From assembly GCA_902795045.1 (NCBI GenBank), contig CADBJU010000025.1, positions 1 through 43,130 of the forward strand: a stretch of DNA of 43,130 nt, written 5' to 3'. Positions 7,380-16,912 of this stretch are shown one piece after another. The notes beneath the pieces were generated by a model that made no database searches, was not told the origin of the DNA, and saw nothing but the letters and a program-made list of their open reading frames with translations. A program made the translations under genes and the position numbers. Source of the DNA: Oscillospiraceae bacterium. Its GTDB lineage: Bacteria > Bacillota > Clostridia > Oscillospirales > Oscillospiraceae. Within the stretch, counting starts at the first letter, position 1. Each line of letters starts with the position of its first letter.

Positions 7380-7421
7380 GAAAAACCATTGAAAAACGTC
7401 GAAAAACGGCAAAAATCAAAA
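7380..7421. other. Helically phased A-tracts near the element end
   Basis: Runs of five A lie at 7381-7385, 7392-7396, 7402-7406 and 7411-7415, spaced 11, 10 and 9 bp apart, with AAAA at 7418-7421. A-tracts in phase with the helix bend DNA. The GAAAAAC unit repeats three times (7380, 7391, 7401). The tracts lie between the recombinase stop and the junction with the GH18 fragment, where recombinase would bind. Confidence 0.6.
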
Positions 7422-7472
7422 CATTATTGTAATTTTGAGCCAGAAAAAGTGTGTGTTATCAACCATCACTCA

Positions 7473-7916
7473 TATGAGTGGGGCTACACCTACGGCGCGC
7501 CGCAGGCGGTGTCGCCGGTGGACCGCATCCGCCGCGTGCTGGATTACGCCGTCACGGCCATGCCCGCGGGCAAGATCCTCATGGGCTTTTCCAACTACGC
7601 CTACGACTGGACGCTGCCCTGGAAGCAGGGGACGGCGGCGCGGGTGCTGTCGAATGCGGGCGCCCAGGAGCTGGCCGCCTCCCGCTGGGCCGAGATCCGG
7701 TACGACAGTACCGCCGAGGCACCGTACTTCCACTACACCGACGCCTCAAACCGCCGCCATGTGGTGTGGTTCGAGGACGCGAGAAGCATCCGCGCGCGGC
7801 TGAGGCTTGTGGGGGAGTACGGCCTCGGCGGCATCAGCCTCTGGACCGCCGACCGCCTCTGGCGCCCCATCTACGCCCTGCTCGAAAGCATGTACAGCGT
7901 GGAAAAGATCATTTAA
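7473..7916 (+). pseudogene. GH18 spore-type cell-wall hydrolase, 3' fragment
   Basis: The sequence YEWGYTYGAPQAVSPVDRIR, then KILMGFSNYAYDWTLPW, GTAARVLSNAGAQEL, HVVWFEDARSIRARL and GLGGISLWTADR, is the C-terminal half of the glycoside hydrolase 18 domain found in spore germination hydrolases such as YaaH/SleL, which cleave spore-cortex peptidoglycan. The catalytic DxxDxE strand and any LysM domains lie further upstream and are absent here. The frame is open back to 7359, but that upstream part (MNHSLNDEKPLKN..) has element-like composition and no GH18 similarity. GC content rises sharply at about 7473. I infer that the mobile element is inserted here and the 5' half of the gene is at its other end, outside the window. 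Excision would rebuild the gene. Confidence 0.8.
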
Positions 7917-7919
7917 GTC

Positions 7920-7948
7920 TTGCACACAGCGGGAAATGATACTATAAT
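7920..7948 (+). promoter_or_regulatory. Promoter of the AAA+ ATPase gene
   Basis: -35 TTGCAC (7920-7925) and -10 TATAAT (7943-7948) with a 17-bp spacer lie just after the GH18 stop and 36 bp before the next start codon, which has a good ribosome site (AAAGGAG). Confidence 0.75.
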
Positions 7949-7983
7949 ACCCTTTACGAGAAAGAAAAAAGGAGCGTACTGCC

Positions 7984-9495
7984 ATGCCCACCACCTGGAC
8001 CCGGACTCCGGAAGAGTTTCACAAAATCTATACCGCCAATACCGACGCCTTTTACCGCCTCGGCGGCTCGTCTATGGCCAAGGAGCTTGACGAGTTCATG
8101 ACCCGCTGCGCCCTCAATCTCTGGAGCCGCGGCAGCGGCATCACCCAGCGCCATGTGGATATGGCAAACCAGCTCTATTCCCGCGGCCAGCCCCAGCCGA
8201 AGTGGCTGCTGTGGTCGCTGACAAACTCCATCGTGGAGGGGGAGGTCTTCCTGCCCCCTGTGTTCTACTGGAACCTCGCCGAGAGCGACGCAAAGCGCGG
8301 CACCGAGGCATCCCGCACCTTTATCCGGATGCTGACCAATATCCTCCTGTACCTTGCCGCGGTGGACGACGATGTGACCTACGAGGAGGCCGCCTTCATC
8401 ACCGAGTGCACCGACAAGCTCAACGCCATCTGCGACACCACCGGCGTGCGCAAGAGCAAGGAGCCGCTCAACCCCCTGGAGTTCGTCACCAGCGGCGAGC
8501 CCAGCTTCATCGAGAAAAACAGGGTGCGCACCCAGACTTCCGGCGGCGACACCGCTGCCAAGACCGAGGAGAAGAAGGAGGAGCCCAAGCCCGACTTTGA
8601 CACCCTCATGGCCGAGCTCAACGAGCTTGTCGGCCTTGAGGAGGTCAAGCGCGACATCAAGAACCTCGTAAACCTCATGAAGGTGCGCAAGCTCCGCGAG
8701 GCAAACGACCTGCCCGTACCGCCCATGAGCCTGCACATGGTTTTCCTGGGAAATCCCGGCACCGGCAAGACCACGGTGGCCCGCATCGTCTCCGGACTCT
8801 ATGCCGCCATCGGCGTGCTGGAAAAGGGCCAGCTTGTGGAGGTGGACCGCTCCGGTCTGGTCGCGGGCTACGTGGGCCAGACCGCGCTCAAGACCCAGGA
8901 GGTCATCAAGAAGGCCATCGGCGGCGTGCTGTTCATTGACGAGGCCTACTCCCTGTCCTCCGGCGGCGAGAACGACTTCGGCCGCGAGGCCATCGAGACC
9001 ATCCTCAAGGCCATGGAGGACCACCGCGACGAGCTCATCGTCATTGTCGCAGGCTACACCGGCCCCATGGAGAAGTTCATCAACTCCAACCCCGGCCTCG
9101 AGTCCCGCTTCAACAAGTACATTTTCTTCCCGGACTACAACGGCGACCAGCTCATGGAGATGTTCCGCATCCGCTGCAAAAAGAACGGCTACACCCTCAC
9201 GGAGGAAGCTGACAAGGCGGCGCTGGAGGCGTTTGTCGATCTGTACGAAAACCGCAGTGACAACTTCGGCAACGGCCGCGATGTGCGCAACTGCTTTGAG
9301 GACATGATCGTCCGCCAGTCCAACCGTGTCGCAAAGCTCGAAAACCCCACCAAGGAAGACCTCATGACCGTTCTTCCCGAGGACCTGTTCGACAACGAGG
9401 ACGAAGAGAAGGCCGAGGAGAAAGTCGAAGAGAAGGAAGAGAAGAAAGCCAAAAAGAAGGCCGAAGACAAGGTCAACGAAAAGGCCGAGAAGTAA
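7984..9495 (+). CDS. AAA+ ATPase of the CbbX/SpoVK type with TerB-like N-terminus
   Basis: This 503-residue protein carries one AAA+ module of the CbxX/CfqX family, whose members remodel protein complexes (CbbX on Rubisco, SpoVK in sporulation, EccA in type VII secretion). Walker A is GNPGTGKTT (about residue 256) and Walker B VLFIDEAYSL (about 316); ESRFNKYIFFPDY holds the likely arginine finger, and NGRDVRNCFED is the family's C-terminal signature. The N-terminal 150 residues are helical, with LAAVDDDVTYEEAAFI resembling TerB-type helices. An acidic linker follows (TEEKKEEPKPDF). The last 35 residues are an unusual Lys/Glu-only tail that probably forms a charged helix. The gene has its own promoter and terminator. 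The substrate is unknown, and sporulation or surface roles are only suggestions from the family. Confidence 0.85.
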   Translation: MPTTWTRTPEEFHKIYTANTDAFYRLGGSSMAKELDEFMTRCALNLWSRGSGITQRHVDMANQLYSRGQPQPKWLLWSLTNSIVEGEVFLPPVFYWNLAESDAKRGTEASRTFIRMLTNILLYLAAVDDDVTYEEAAFITECTDKLNAICDTTGVRKSKEPLNPLEFVTSGEPSFIEKNRVRTQTSGGDTAAKTEEKKEEPKPDFDTLMAELNELVGLEEVKRDIKNLVNLMKVRKLREANDLPVPPMSLHMVFLGNPGTGKTTVARIVSGLYAAIGVLEKGQLVEVDRSGLVAGYVGQTALKTQEVIKKAIGGVLFIDEAYSLSSGGENDFGREAIETILKAMEDHRDELIVIVAGYTGPMEKFINSNPGLESRFNKYIFFPDYNGDQLMEMFRIRCKKNGYTLTEEADKAALEAFVDLYENRSDNFGNGRDVRNCFEDMIVRQSNRVAKLENPTKEDLMTVLPEDLFDNEDEEKAEEKVEEKEEKKAKKKAEDKVNEKAEK

Positions 9496-9559
9496 ACAGA
9501 TGTAGGGGCCGACGCTTATCACGCGGCCCGTGCGGCACAACAATGGAATACAAATAACA

Positions 9560-9601
9560 ATGGGCGAATACGTACAGCGTGTGCAATACGTATTCGCCCA
9601 T
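9560..9601. terminator. Long perfect hairpin after the ATPase gene
   Basis: Arms of 15 bp (9560-9574 and 9587-9601) pair perfectly around a 12-base loop, followed by GATTTATT. The stem is strong and symmetrical, but the T-tract is weak. It probably ends the ATPase transcript. Confidence 0.55.
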
Positions 9602-9649
9602 GATTTATTCGTGTGATATGTTTATGATGCGCAGGTAGACGGGAAACTG

Positions 9650-9803
9650 TGCCTCCCTTGCCTAAAGGGAGGTGGCAGCGAGCTTGCGAGCTGACGGAGG
9701 GATACAAAAATGCGCGTTTTTTGAGCGGCTCGCTAAAACTGTATCCCCCAGTCACCAGTGTTGCGACACTGGTGCCAGCCCCCTTTAGGCAAGGGGGCCA
9801 AAT
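9650..9803. mobile_element. MITE-like element, about 150 bp
   Basis: The terminal inverted repeats read GCCTCCCTTGCCTAAAGGG at the left (9651 on) and, on the opposite strand, GCCCCCTTGCCTAAAGGG at the right, each continuing into a short hairpin. Inside are GAGCTTGCGAGCTGACGGAG and a perfect hairpin CACCAGTGTTGCGACACTGGTG. There is no coding capacity. Such elements are common between genes of gut Clostridia. The rest of 9496-9863 holds only the hairpin at 9560-9601. Confidence 0.65.
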
Positions 9804-9863
9804 TGTATCAATCGGTTCCTTTGCTTGCTAAATATTCAAGAGCCGCAGCGTACTTCAATGCAT

Positions 9864-10709
9864 TTACTTGATCCGAAGCTGCGGGCGGTAGAACTCGAAA
9901 ATCACCGCGTCGCGGCCGCGCTCGGCGCGCTCGTTGCGGGCGGTCCAGACAAAATTCATCGCGCCCAGCGCCTCGGAAAGCTGCACACCGAGCGGGCGGA
10001 TGCCGGTACGGTAGGCGATGAACTGGGGCCGGGCCAGAAAGTTCAGCAGACAGCGGCTAAGGAGGAAGGCGTTGCCCCTGGAGACAGCGTCGCCGTAGTC
10101 CTTCGGCCAGGCGGCGAGCTGCCCGCGCACGATGTCCTTGGCGTGCAGCCTGAACCAGCGCACAATGAAGGGGTTGAAGCTCTCGATGCACACCTCGCCG
10201 GGGTAGTCGGAGAGGATGGCGTAGGTCTTCTCGCACAGCTCCCGGTTTCGGCTGCCGTTTTTGAGCTCCACCAGCAGCGGCCCGCGGCCCTGATAGACCT
10301 CCAGCACCTCGGTCAGCAGGGGGATGCGCTGGTTGGTGCCGCACAGGGACAGAAGCTTTAATTCGTCGTAGCTCTTCTCCTCAAGCTTTCCGGGCACGCC
10401 GCAGACGCGGTCCAGGGTGTCGTCATGGAAGACCACCACCTGCCCGTCCTTCGTCAGCTGCACGTCCAGCTCCACGCCGTAGCCCGCGCGGCCCGCGAGA
10501 CGAAAGGCCTCCAGCGAATTTTCCGGCACGCTCTTATCCTCGGTATGCAGGCCGCGGTGGGCGAAGCTCCGCCCGTAGAAGGGGGCCTTCTGCCGCTTGG
10601 TGGCCTTGCCGGGGGCCAGCAGGAACACCGGCAGCCCCGCCGCCGCTGCGGTACATCCGCCGATCACGGCGGCTTTTTTGATTTTAGAGGAGAAGTTTTC
10701 ATTCATCAT
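9864..10709 (-). CDS. Glycerophosphodiester phosphodiesterase family protein
   Basis: Members hydrolyse glycerophosphodiesters to glycerol-3-phosphate and an alcohol, using a TIM barrel and a divalent metal. The N-terminus has a basic stretch and a hydrophobic segment (AAVIGGCTAAAAGLPVFLLA), so the protein is probably membrane anchored. The catalytic set follows: AHRG, PENSLEAF, VELDVQLTKDG, VFHDDTLDR and LLVELK, all with their key residues. An upstream GTG (10715) is possible, but GAGGTG lies just before ATG-ATG (10709/10706), which I prefer. It is the last gene of a minus-strand series after MarR and MFS genes; a terminator at 10756-10786 separates it from the MFS gene. Confidence 0.88.
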   Translation of the reverse strand: MMNENFSSKIKKAAVIGGCTAAAAGLPVFLLAPGKATKRQKAPFYGRSFAHRGLHTEDKSVPENSLEAFRLAGRAGYGVELDVQLTKDGQVVVFHDDTLDRVCGVPGKLEEKSYDELKLLSLCGTNQRIPLLTEVLEVYQGRGPLLVELKNGSRNRELCEKTYAILSDYPGEVCIESFNPFIVRWFRLHAKDIVRGQLAAWPKDYGDAVSRGNAFLLSRCLLNFLARPQFIAYRTGIRPLGVQLSEALGAMNFVWTARNERAERGRDAVIFEFYRPQLRIK

Positions 10710-10755
10710 GGACACCTCAATAACCTGTATTTTCCAAACTTAGGATTTAAAAACC

Positions 10756-10786
10756 GTTTTTCCGAGGACATGCGCCTCGGAAAAAC
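10756..10786. terminator. Bidirectional-looking terminator after the MFS gene
   Basis: GTTTTTCCGAGG (10756-10767) and CCTCGGAAAAAC (10775-10786) form a 12-bp perfect stem around ACATGCG. On the minus strand it is followed by GGTTTTTAAATCC. It ends the MFS transcript before the GDPD gene. Confidence 0.75.
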
Positions 10787-10804
10787 TCTATATTACTGCG
10801 GTAA

Positions 10805-12247
10805 TCAATCCGAATCCAGTGCCTCGAGTCCCACCACGTTCTCCACCTTGCGCGCCTTGATGTTCTTGACAAGCGCGGTGAACACGATGAAGGACAGCAC
10901 CGTCAGCGTGCAGGAGTAGACCGGCAGGGTGCGCCAGGCGCCGGTGCGGTTGAACATCAGGCCCAGCAGGATGGGCGTGACCGTCTGGGCGGACATGGAG
11001 GCGGCGTAGTAGTAGCCGGTGAACTTGCCGATCTTCTTCGACGAGCACAGCTCCACCACCATGGGGAAGGAGCAGTTGTGCACCAGCGCCATGCCGAAGC
11101 CCTTGATGGCCCAGACCACATACAGGATGGTCGGGAAGGTGAACTCCCCGTGGGCAGCGTTGGGAGCGGTGACGCCTGTGGGGGCCACGGTACACATGAT
11201 GATGAGGGCCACGAACGTGATGCCGAGGCCGCAGGAGATGGTCCACTTGCGGCCGATCTTATCGGCGATGCCGCCCGCAATGGCAAAGCCCACCACCGAG
11301 GCAAGCCCGCCCGCGATGGTCAGCACCATGGTCGCGCTCGAGACGGAATTTAAATAGTAAATGACGTAGTTGCCGATATAGGTGCCGATGGCGTTATCCG
11401 ACATGAACCACAGAAACTCCGCGCCCAGGATCGCAAGCAGCATGGTCCTGTTGGCCCTGGACATGGGTTTGTCGTCGTCCACCGGGGTTTCGATGGCGGC
11501 GAGGCGCTCGCCCTCGGCCATCTGCTCCTTCATCTCATCATGGATCTCGTTTTCCCGGATCGTGAAGAAGAGCACCAGCGCGGAAATCACCATCAGCACT
11601 GAAGCAATCAGAAACGGCAGCTCGATGGTCCAGACCTTTCGCGCCTCATCGGCGGCGTTGATGTAGTCGGAGAGCTTGAGGAAGATGCCGAGCACCGTGG
11701 CAAAGGCGCCGCCGAGATAGCCCATGATGTTGATGATGCCGTTCGCCTTGGCCCGCAGGGGCTTCGGCGTGATGTCCGGCATGAGGGCGACGGCGGGGTT
11801 GCGGTACATCATCATGAACATCAGCACGATCCCCATCAGGATCACCATGCCGAGGATGTTGTTGCGGTGGAAGAAGAAGGGGATGAAGGGGAAGGCCACG
11901 GCGGAGACAAAGGTGCCCGTCAGAATATAGGGCATGCGCTTGCCGATGGGGGTGTGCGTCTTGTCGGAGAGGTTTCCGAAGATCGGCAGCAGGATCAGGG
12001 CGGCCAGGTTGTCGCAGGCCATGATGATTCCCACCAGCCACTGCACGTTCAGAATTTTGGCCGGATCGCCCGCCTTGAGCTGGGCCGAGGACAGGCCGTA
12101 CATGCGCCGGGCGAAGATGTCCGTCAGAAATGTGGGGCACCAGGAGTCGTACACCTGCCACAGCAGCAATATGCCGAAAAAGGCAAAGCCGATGAGAAAG
12201 GTGCGCTTATAGTTTAGCTTCAGCGGAACTGCGGGTTTGTCGTTCAT
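10805..12247 (-). CDS. MFS transporter, sugar:cation symporter-like
   Basis: This 480-residue protein has about 12 membrane segments and the layout of major facilitator symporters of the GPH/SLC45-like type. The loop between helices 2 and 3 carries the signature GNLSDKTHTPIGKRMPYIL, and the half-repeat GGIADKIGRKWTI appears in the second half. A central cytoplasmic loop is acidic (EIHDEMKEQMAEGERLAAIE). The substrate cannot be read from sequence. A MarR-type regulator gene lies 29 bp upstream on the same strand, so the transporter is probably induced by a small ligand. The ATG at 12247 follows GAGGCC. Confidence 0.85.
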   Translation of the reverse strand: MNDKPAVPLKLNYKRTFLIGFAFFGILLLWQVYDSWCPTFLTDIFARRMYGLSSAQLKAGDPAKILNVQWLVGIIMACDNLAALILLPIFGNLSDKTHTPIGKRMPYILTGTFVSAVAFPFIPFFFHRNNILGMVILMGIVLMFMMMYRNPAVALMPDITPKPLRAKANGIINIMGYLGGAFATVLGIFLKLSDYINAADEARKVWTIELPFLIASVLMVISALVLFFTIRENEIHDEMKEQMAEGERLAAIETPVDDDKPMSRANRTMLLAILGAEFLWFMSDNAIGTYIGNYVIYYLNSVSSATMVLTIAGGLASVVGFAIAGGIADKIGRKWTISCGLGITFVALIIMCTVAPTGVTAPNAAHGEFTFPTILYVVWAIKGFGMALVHNCSFPMVVELCSSKKIGKFTGYYYAASMSAQTVTPILLGLMFNRTGAWRTLPVYSCTLTVLSFIVFTALVKNIKARKVENVVGLEALDSD

Positions 12248-12276
12248 GACTCAGGCCTCCAATGAATGTAATAGTA

Positions 12277-12729
12277 TTACGGCTGCTTGCACTCAGGCAT
12301 AAGTTCGGAAGACATGACCTGCAAAATCCGGTCAAAGACAGCGACATCCTCCTCGGGGAAGCGCTCGAGCACACGGCGCATGACCGTCATCTCGTAGTTT
12401 GCGTAGAGATTCATATATGTATAGTATTTTTCCGAGAGGATCAGATGATACTCGCGCCGGTCGACGATGGAGTTCTGGCGTTCCAGATAGCCCTTTTTGA
12501 TGAGGTTATTGACTTTATAGGTGGCGTTTGACTGGGAGATGTTCAGAAAATCCGCAAACTGGCTGACCGTCGGCTCGCCCAGCATGTAGATGACCTCGAG
12601 GGAGAAGGCCTCCATCGCGGACAGGGAGCCGTCCCGTTCCCGCACCAGCTCGAACACGCGGCGGTAAAACTGGAGCTTGAACTTATTGTATACATCGCTG
12701 AAGTGTTTTTCAAGCATGGATTCAAGCAT
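12277..12729 (-). CDS. MarR-family transcriptional regulator
   Basis: This protein of 150 residues has the winged helix-turn-helix of MarR proteins: LSAMEAFSLEVIYMLGEPTV, SQFADFLNISQSNATYKVNN as the recognition segment, LIKKGYLERQNSIVDRREYH as the wing. Helices on both sides form the dimer interface. The start is placed at 12729 because an AGGAGG site lies just before it. A longer frame to 12777 would begin inside the promoter. It is the first gene before the MFS transporter and probably represses both, through the dyad at 12745-12781 that overlaps its own -10. Confidence 0.88.
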   Translation of the reverse strand: MLESMLEKHFSDVYNKFKLQFYRRVFELVRERDGSLSAMEAFSLEVIYMLGEPTVSQFADFLNISQSNATYKVNNLIKKGYLERQNSIVDRREYHLILSEKYYTYMNLYANYEMTVMRRVLERFPEEDVAVFDRILQVMSSELMPECKQP

Positions 12730-12744
12730 TGACAAATCCTCCTT

Positions 12745-12807
12745 TATAGTGTATTTTAATAAATTTTCCATTGTCACTATAATACTTCATAAATTGAAAC
12801 TTGTAAA
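12745..12807 (-). promoter_or_regulatory. MarR gene promoter and candidate operator
   Basis: On the minus strand, -35 TTTACA (12807-12802) and -10 TATTAT (12784-12779) are 17 bp apart. TATAGTG (12745-12751) and CACTATA (12775-12781) form an inverted repeat with one arm on the -10 box and the other in the leader just before the ribosome site. Confidence 0.65.
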
Positions 12808-12871
12808 TACAGAAAAAGGAAAAATGCATTTGTACAAAATGTGAATTTTCTGCGCGGCGAGCGGGGAAGGC

Positions 12872-12948
12872 TTGACAAAGCGGGAGAGGAATGCTATATT
12901 AGCACTCGAAAGGAAAGAGTGCCAACAGTCGAAAGCCGAGAGTGCTAA
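12872..12948 (+). promoter_or_regulatory. hrcA promoter with CIRCE operator
   Basis: -35 TTGACA (12872-12877) and -10 TATATT (12895-12900) are 17 bp apart. The CIRCE element TTAGCACTC-N9-GAGTGCCAA (12899-12925) overlaps the -10; it differs from consensus at one base of the right arm. A third, perfect half-site GAGTGCTAA lies at 12940-12948. HrcA binds CIRCE and represses the operon until heat shock. Confidence 0.92.
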
Positions 12949-12969
12949 TTTGGGCAGGCGGATGTGAAA

Positions 12970-14052
12970 ATGATTTCTGAACGCAAAAAGAAAATACTGG
13001 CAGCCGTGATCGACGAATATGTCCGCACGGCAGAGCCGGTGGGCAGCAAGGCCATCGCCTCCAAGGCGGGGCTCGGCTGCTCCTCCGCCACCATCCGCAA
13101 CGAGCTTGCCGAGCTAGTGAGCCTCGGGTATCTCGAACAGCCCCATACCTCCGCGGGCCGCGTCCCGACCCCCATGGGCTACCGCATGTACGTCAACGAG
13201 CTCATGGAAAAGCAGCGCCTGAGCCTGGAGGAGACCGAGGACATCAACCGCCGCATGAACCAGAAGCTGCGGGAGCTGGACGACACCATCAGCGATGTCA
13301 GCAGACTTGCCTCCCAGCTCACGGATTATCCGGCCCTGGCCCTCACCACCCGCACGGCGGTGACCATCAAGCGCTTCGACATCATCTATGTGGACGCCAA
13401 CACCTTCATCATCGTGGTCATGCTCAGCGACAACACGGTGAAGAACAAGCTTGTAAAACTCCCGGTGTCGGTGGACCAGAAGCTGGTGCAGCGCCTTTCC
13501 GCTCTCTTCAATTCCGGCTTTACCGGCATCACCGAGGAGGCCGTTACCCCGTTGCTGATAAACTCGACCGAACGGGCGGCGGACGACACCATGGGCGTCA
13601 CCTCCGTCATCGCGGCCTTCGCCATCGAGGTGCTCACCGAGGCCCAGACCCCAACGGCCTCCATCAGCGGCGAGAACAGGCTTTTGAGCCAGCCGGAGTT
13701 CCGCGATCCTGACAAGGCCCACCGCCTGATGGGCTACCTGTCCGGCGGCGGCTACATCCTCCCGCCGAACGAGAGTATGGACGCGGCGGGGGAGATCAAG
13801 GTCCTCATCGGCCCGGAGAACGTGGCCGAGGAGCTCAAGGATTCCAGCGTCGTCATCGCGACTTATGACGCGGGCGACAATACCAAAGGCATGATCGGCG
13901 TGGTCGGGCCGACGCGCATGGATTACTCCGCCGTGGCCGCCAAGCTCTCCATCCTGGCCGCCGGCCTGTCAAGAAGGCTCGGCAGCGGGGAAGCGCCGCC
14001 GGAGGGCATGCACAATAAACTGATCATCAAGGGAGATACAGGAAATGAGTAA
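12970..14052 (+). CDS. hrcA: Heat-inducible transcription repressor HrcA
   Basis: HrcA represses class I heat-shock genes by binding CIRCE, and depends on GroEL for activity. The N-terminal winged helix is clear: EYVRTAEPVGSKAIASKAG, then SATIRNELAELVSLGYLEQP and HTSAGRVPTPMGYR. The GAF-like middle and dimerisation regions follow, with IGPENVAEELKDSSVVIATY and the C-terminal GVVGPTRMDYSA. ATG 12970 is preferred: AGGCGG lies 8 bases before it, whereas GTG 12964 is too close. It heads the operon and overlaps grpE by eight bases. A CIRCE site sits on its own promoter, giving autoregulation. Confidence 0.95.
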   Translation: MISERKKKILAAVIDEYVRTAEPVGSKAIASKAGLGCSSATIRNELAELVSLGYLEQPHTSAGRVPTPMGYRMYVNELMEKQRLSLEETEDINRRMNQKLRELDDTISDVSRLASQLTDYPALALTTRTAVTIKRFDIIYVDANTFIIVVMLSDNTVKNKLVKLPVSVDQKLVQRLSALFNSGFTGITEEAVTPLLINSTERAADDTMGVTSVIAAFAIEVLTEAQTPTASISGENRLLSQPEFRDPDKAHRLMGYLSGGGYILPPNESMDAAGEIKVLIGPENVAEELKDSSVVIATYDAGDNTKGMIGVVGPTRMDYSAVAAKLSILAAGLSRRLGSGEAPPEGMHNKLIIKGDTGNE

Positions 14053-14623
14053 GAAGAAGCAGACCGAGGCCGAAGAGGTCAAGGAAGAAAAGACCGGGGA
14101 AGCTTCGGAAGAGACCGTAGAGGAAGAAGAAAAGGCGGCCCCCGAGACGGAGGCAAAGCCCGAAGAGAAGGAAGCGGAAAAGCCCGAGGAGGCAAAGCCC
14201 AAGACCGACGAGCTTGCCGCCATGAACGACAAGTACCTGCGTCTGTGCGCCGAGTACGACAACTTCCGCAAGCGCACCCAGAAGGAAAAGGACGCCATCT
14301 ACGCCGATGTCCGGGCCAACACCCTGATAAGCTTCCTGCCGGTGTACGACAACCTGGTCCGCGCCCTCAACCAGCCCACCGAGGATGAGGCCTACAAGAA
14401 GGGCGTCGAGATGATCATGACCCAGTTCAGGGCCACGATGGAGAAGCTTGGCGTGACCGAGATGGACTGCCTCGGCAAGAAATTTGACCCCGCCTTCCAC
14501 AACGCAGTCATGCATGTGGACGACGAGGAAAAGGGCGAGAACGAGATCGTGGAGGTCTTCCAGCAGGGCTTCATGCTGGGCGACAAGGTGGTCCGCTTCG
14601 CCATGGTCAAGGTAGCAAATTGA
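14045..14623 (+). CDS. grpE: Nucleotide exchange factor GrpE
   Basis: GrpE dimers open the DnaK nucleotide site so that ADP leaves. This 192-residue protein has a long, highly acidic Glu/Lys N-terminal tail (first 55 residues), then the coiled-coil helix MNDKYLRLCAEYDNFRKRTQ, and the beta-wing domain with KKFDPAFHNAVMHVDDEE and IVEVFQQGFMLGDKVVR. The start codon lies within the last codons of hrcA, so the two are translationally coupled. Confidence 0.95.
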   Translation: MSKKKQTEAEEVKEEKTGEASEETVEEEEKAAPETEAKPEEKEAEKPEEAKPKTDELAAMNDKYLRLCAEYDNFRKRTQKEKDAIYADVRANTLISFLPVYDNLVRALNQPTEDEAYKKGVEMIMTQFRATMEKLGVTEMDCLGKKFDPAFHNAVMHVDDEEKGENEIVEVFQQGFMLGDKVVRFAMVKVAN

Positions 14624-14635
14624 GTTATTGCTCTC

Positions 14636-14760
14636 TGTCATTCTGAGGAACATTCTGACGTGCGAGAAACGCGTGACATTCCTTGTTCATCAAGTGACGA
14701 AGAATCTTATTATCGTTCATCGCTTTCCCAAAAGATCCTTCGCTTACGCTCAGGATGGCA
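14636..14760. repeat. Interspersed repeat A, copy 1 (grpE-dnaK gap)
   Basis: It opens with TGTCATTCTGAG and closes with CTCAGGATGGCA, which are near inverted repeats. It contains GACGAAGAATCTT and AAGATCCTTCGC. Related copies lie at 16743-16822, 23884-24015 and 24470-24551. There is no coding capacity. It sits inside the heat-shock operon, in the transcribed gap of 246 bases before dnaK. Confidence 0.7.
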
Positions 14761-14869
14761 CGAAAAACTGAATCGCTGCAAAAAGCAATCAATCCGCACT
14801 TACCGGGCAAAACCCGTTAAGATATTAAAATAGTTAAAAAATATATCACATATACAGGAGGAAACAAAA

Positions 14870-16720
<1,851 letters not shown>

Positions 16721-16742
16721 TCCATCCATTGACAGCAGCGGC

Positions 16743-16822
16743 TGTCATCCTGAGCGTCAGCGAAGGATCATTTCCCAAACAAATGAGGGAAGCAAAGATT
16801 CTTCGCTTCGCTCTGAATGACA
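16743..16822. repeat. Interspersed repeat A, copy 2 (dnaK-dnaJ gap)
   Basis: It opens TGTCATCCTGAGCG and closes CGCTCTGAATGACA, an inverted pair, with GCGAAGGATC and AAGATTCTTCGC inside. It is a short form (80 bp) of the repeat at 14636-14760. Confidence 0.7.
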
Positions 16823-16846
16823 AGTTCAGCGCGTGCAATTACAGCC

Positions 16847-16874
16847 TGAGGCGGAGCAGAATCACTCCGCCTCA
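16847..16874 (+). other. Hairpin in the dnaJ leader
   Basis: TGAGGCGGAG (16847-16856) pairs perfectly with CTCCGCCTCA (16865-16874). No T-tract follows, so a processing or stability stem between dnaK and dnaJ is more likely than a terminator. Confidence 0.5.
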
Positions 16875-16912
16875 TACGGCTGTCTACAGACTATTGTTTT
16901 TAGGAGATTTCG

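Noticed and set aside
7954-9543. 529-codon minus-strand frame opposite the AAA+ gene
   Set aside because: It is a shadow of the GC-rich gene; the plus strand has Walker motifs and a promoter.
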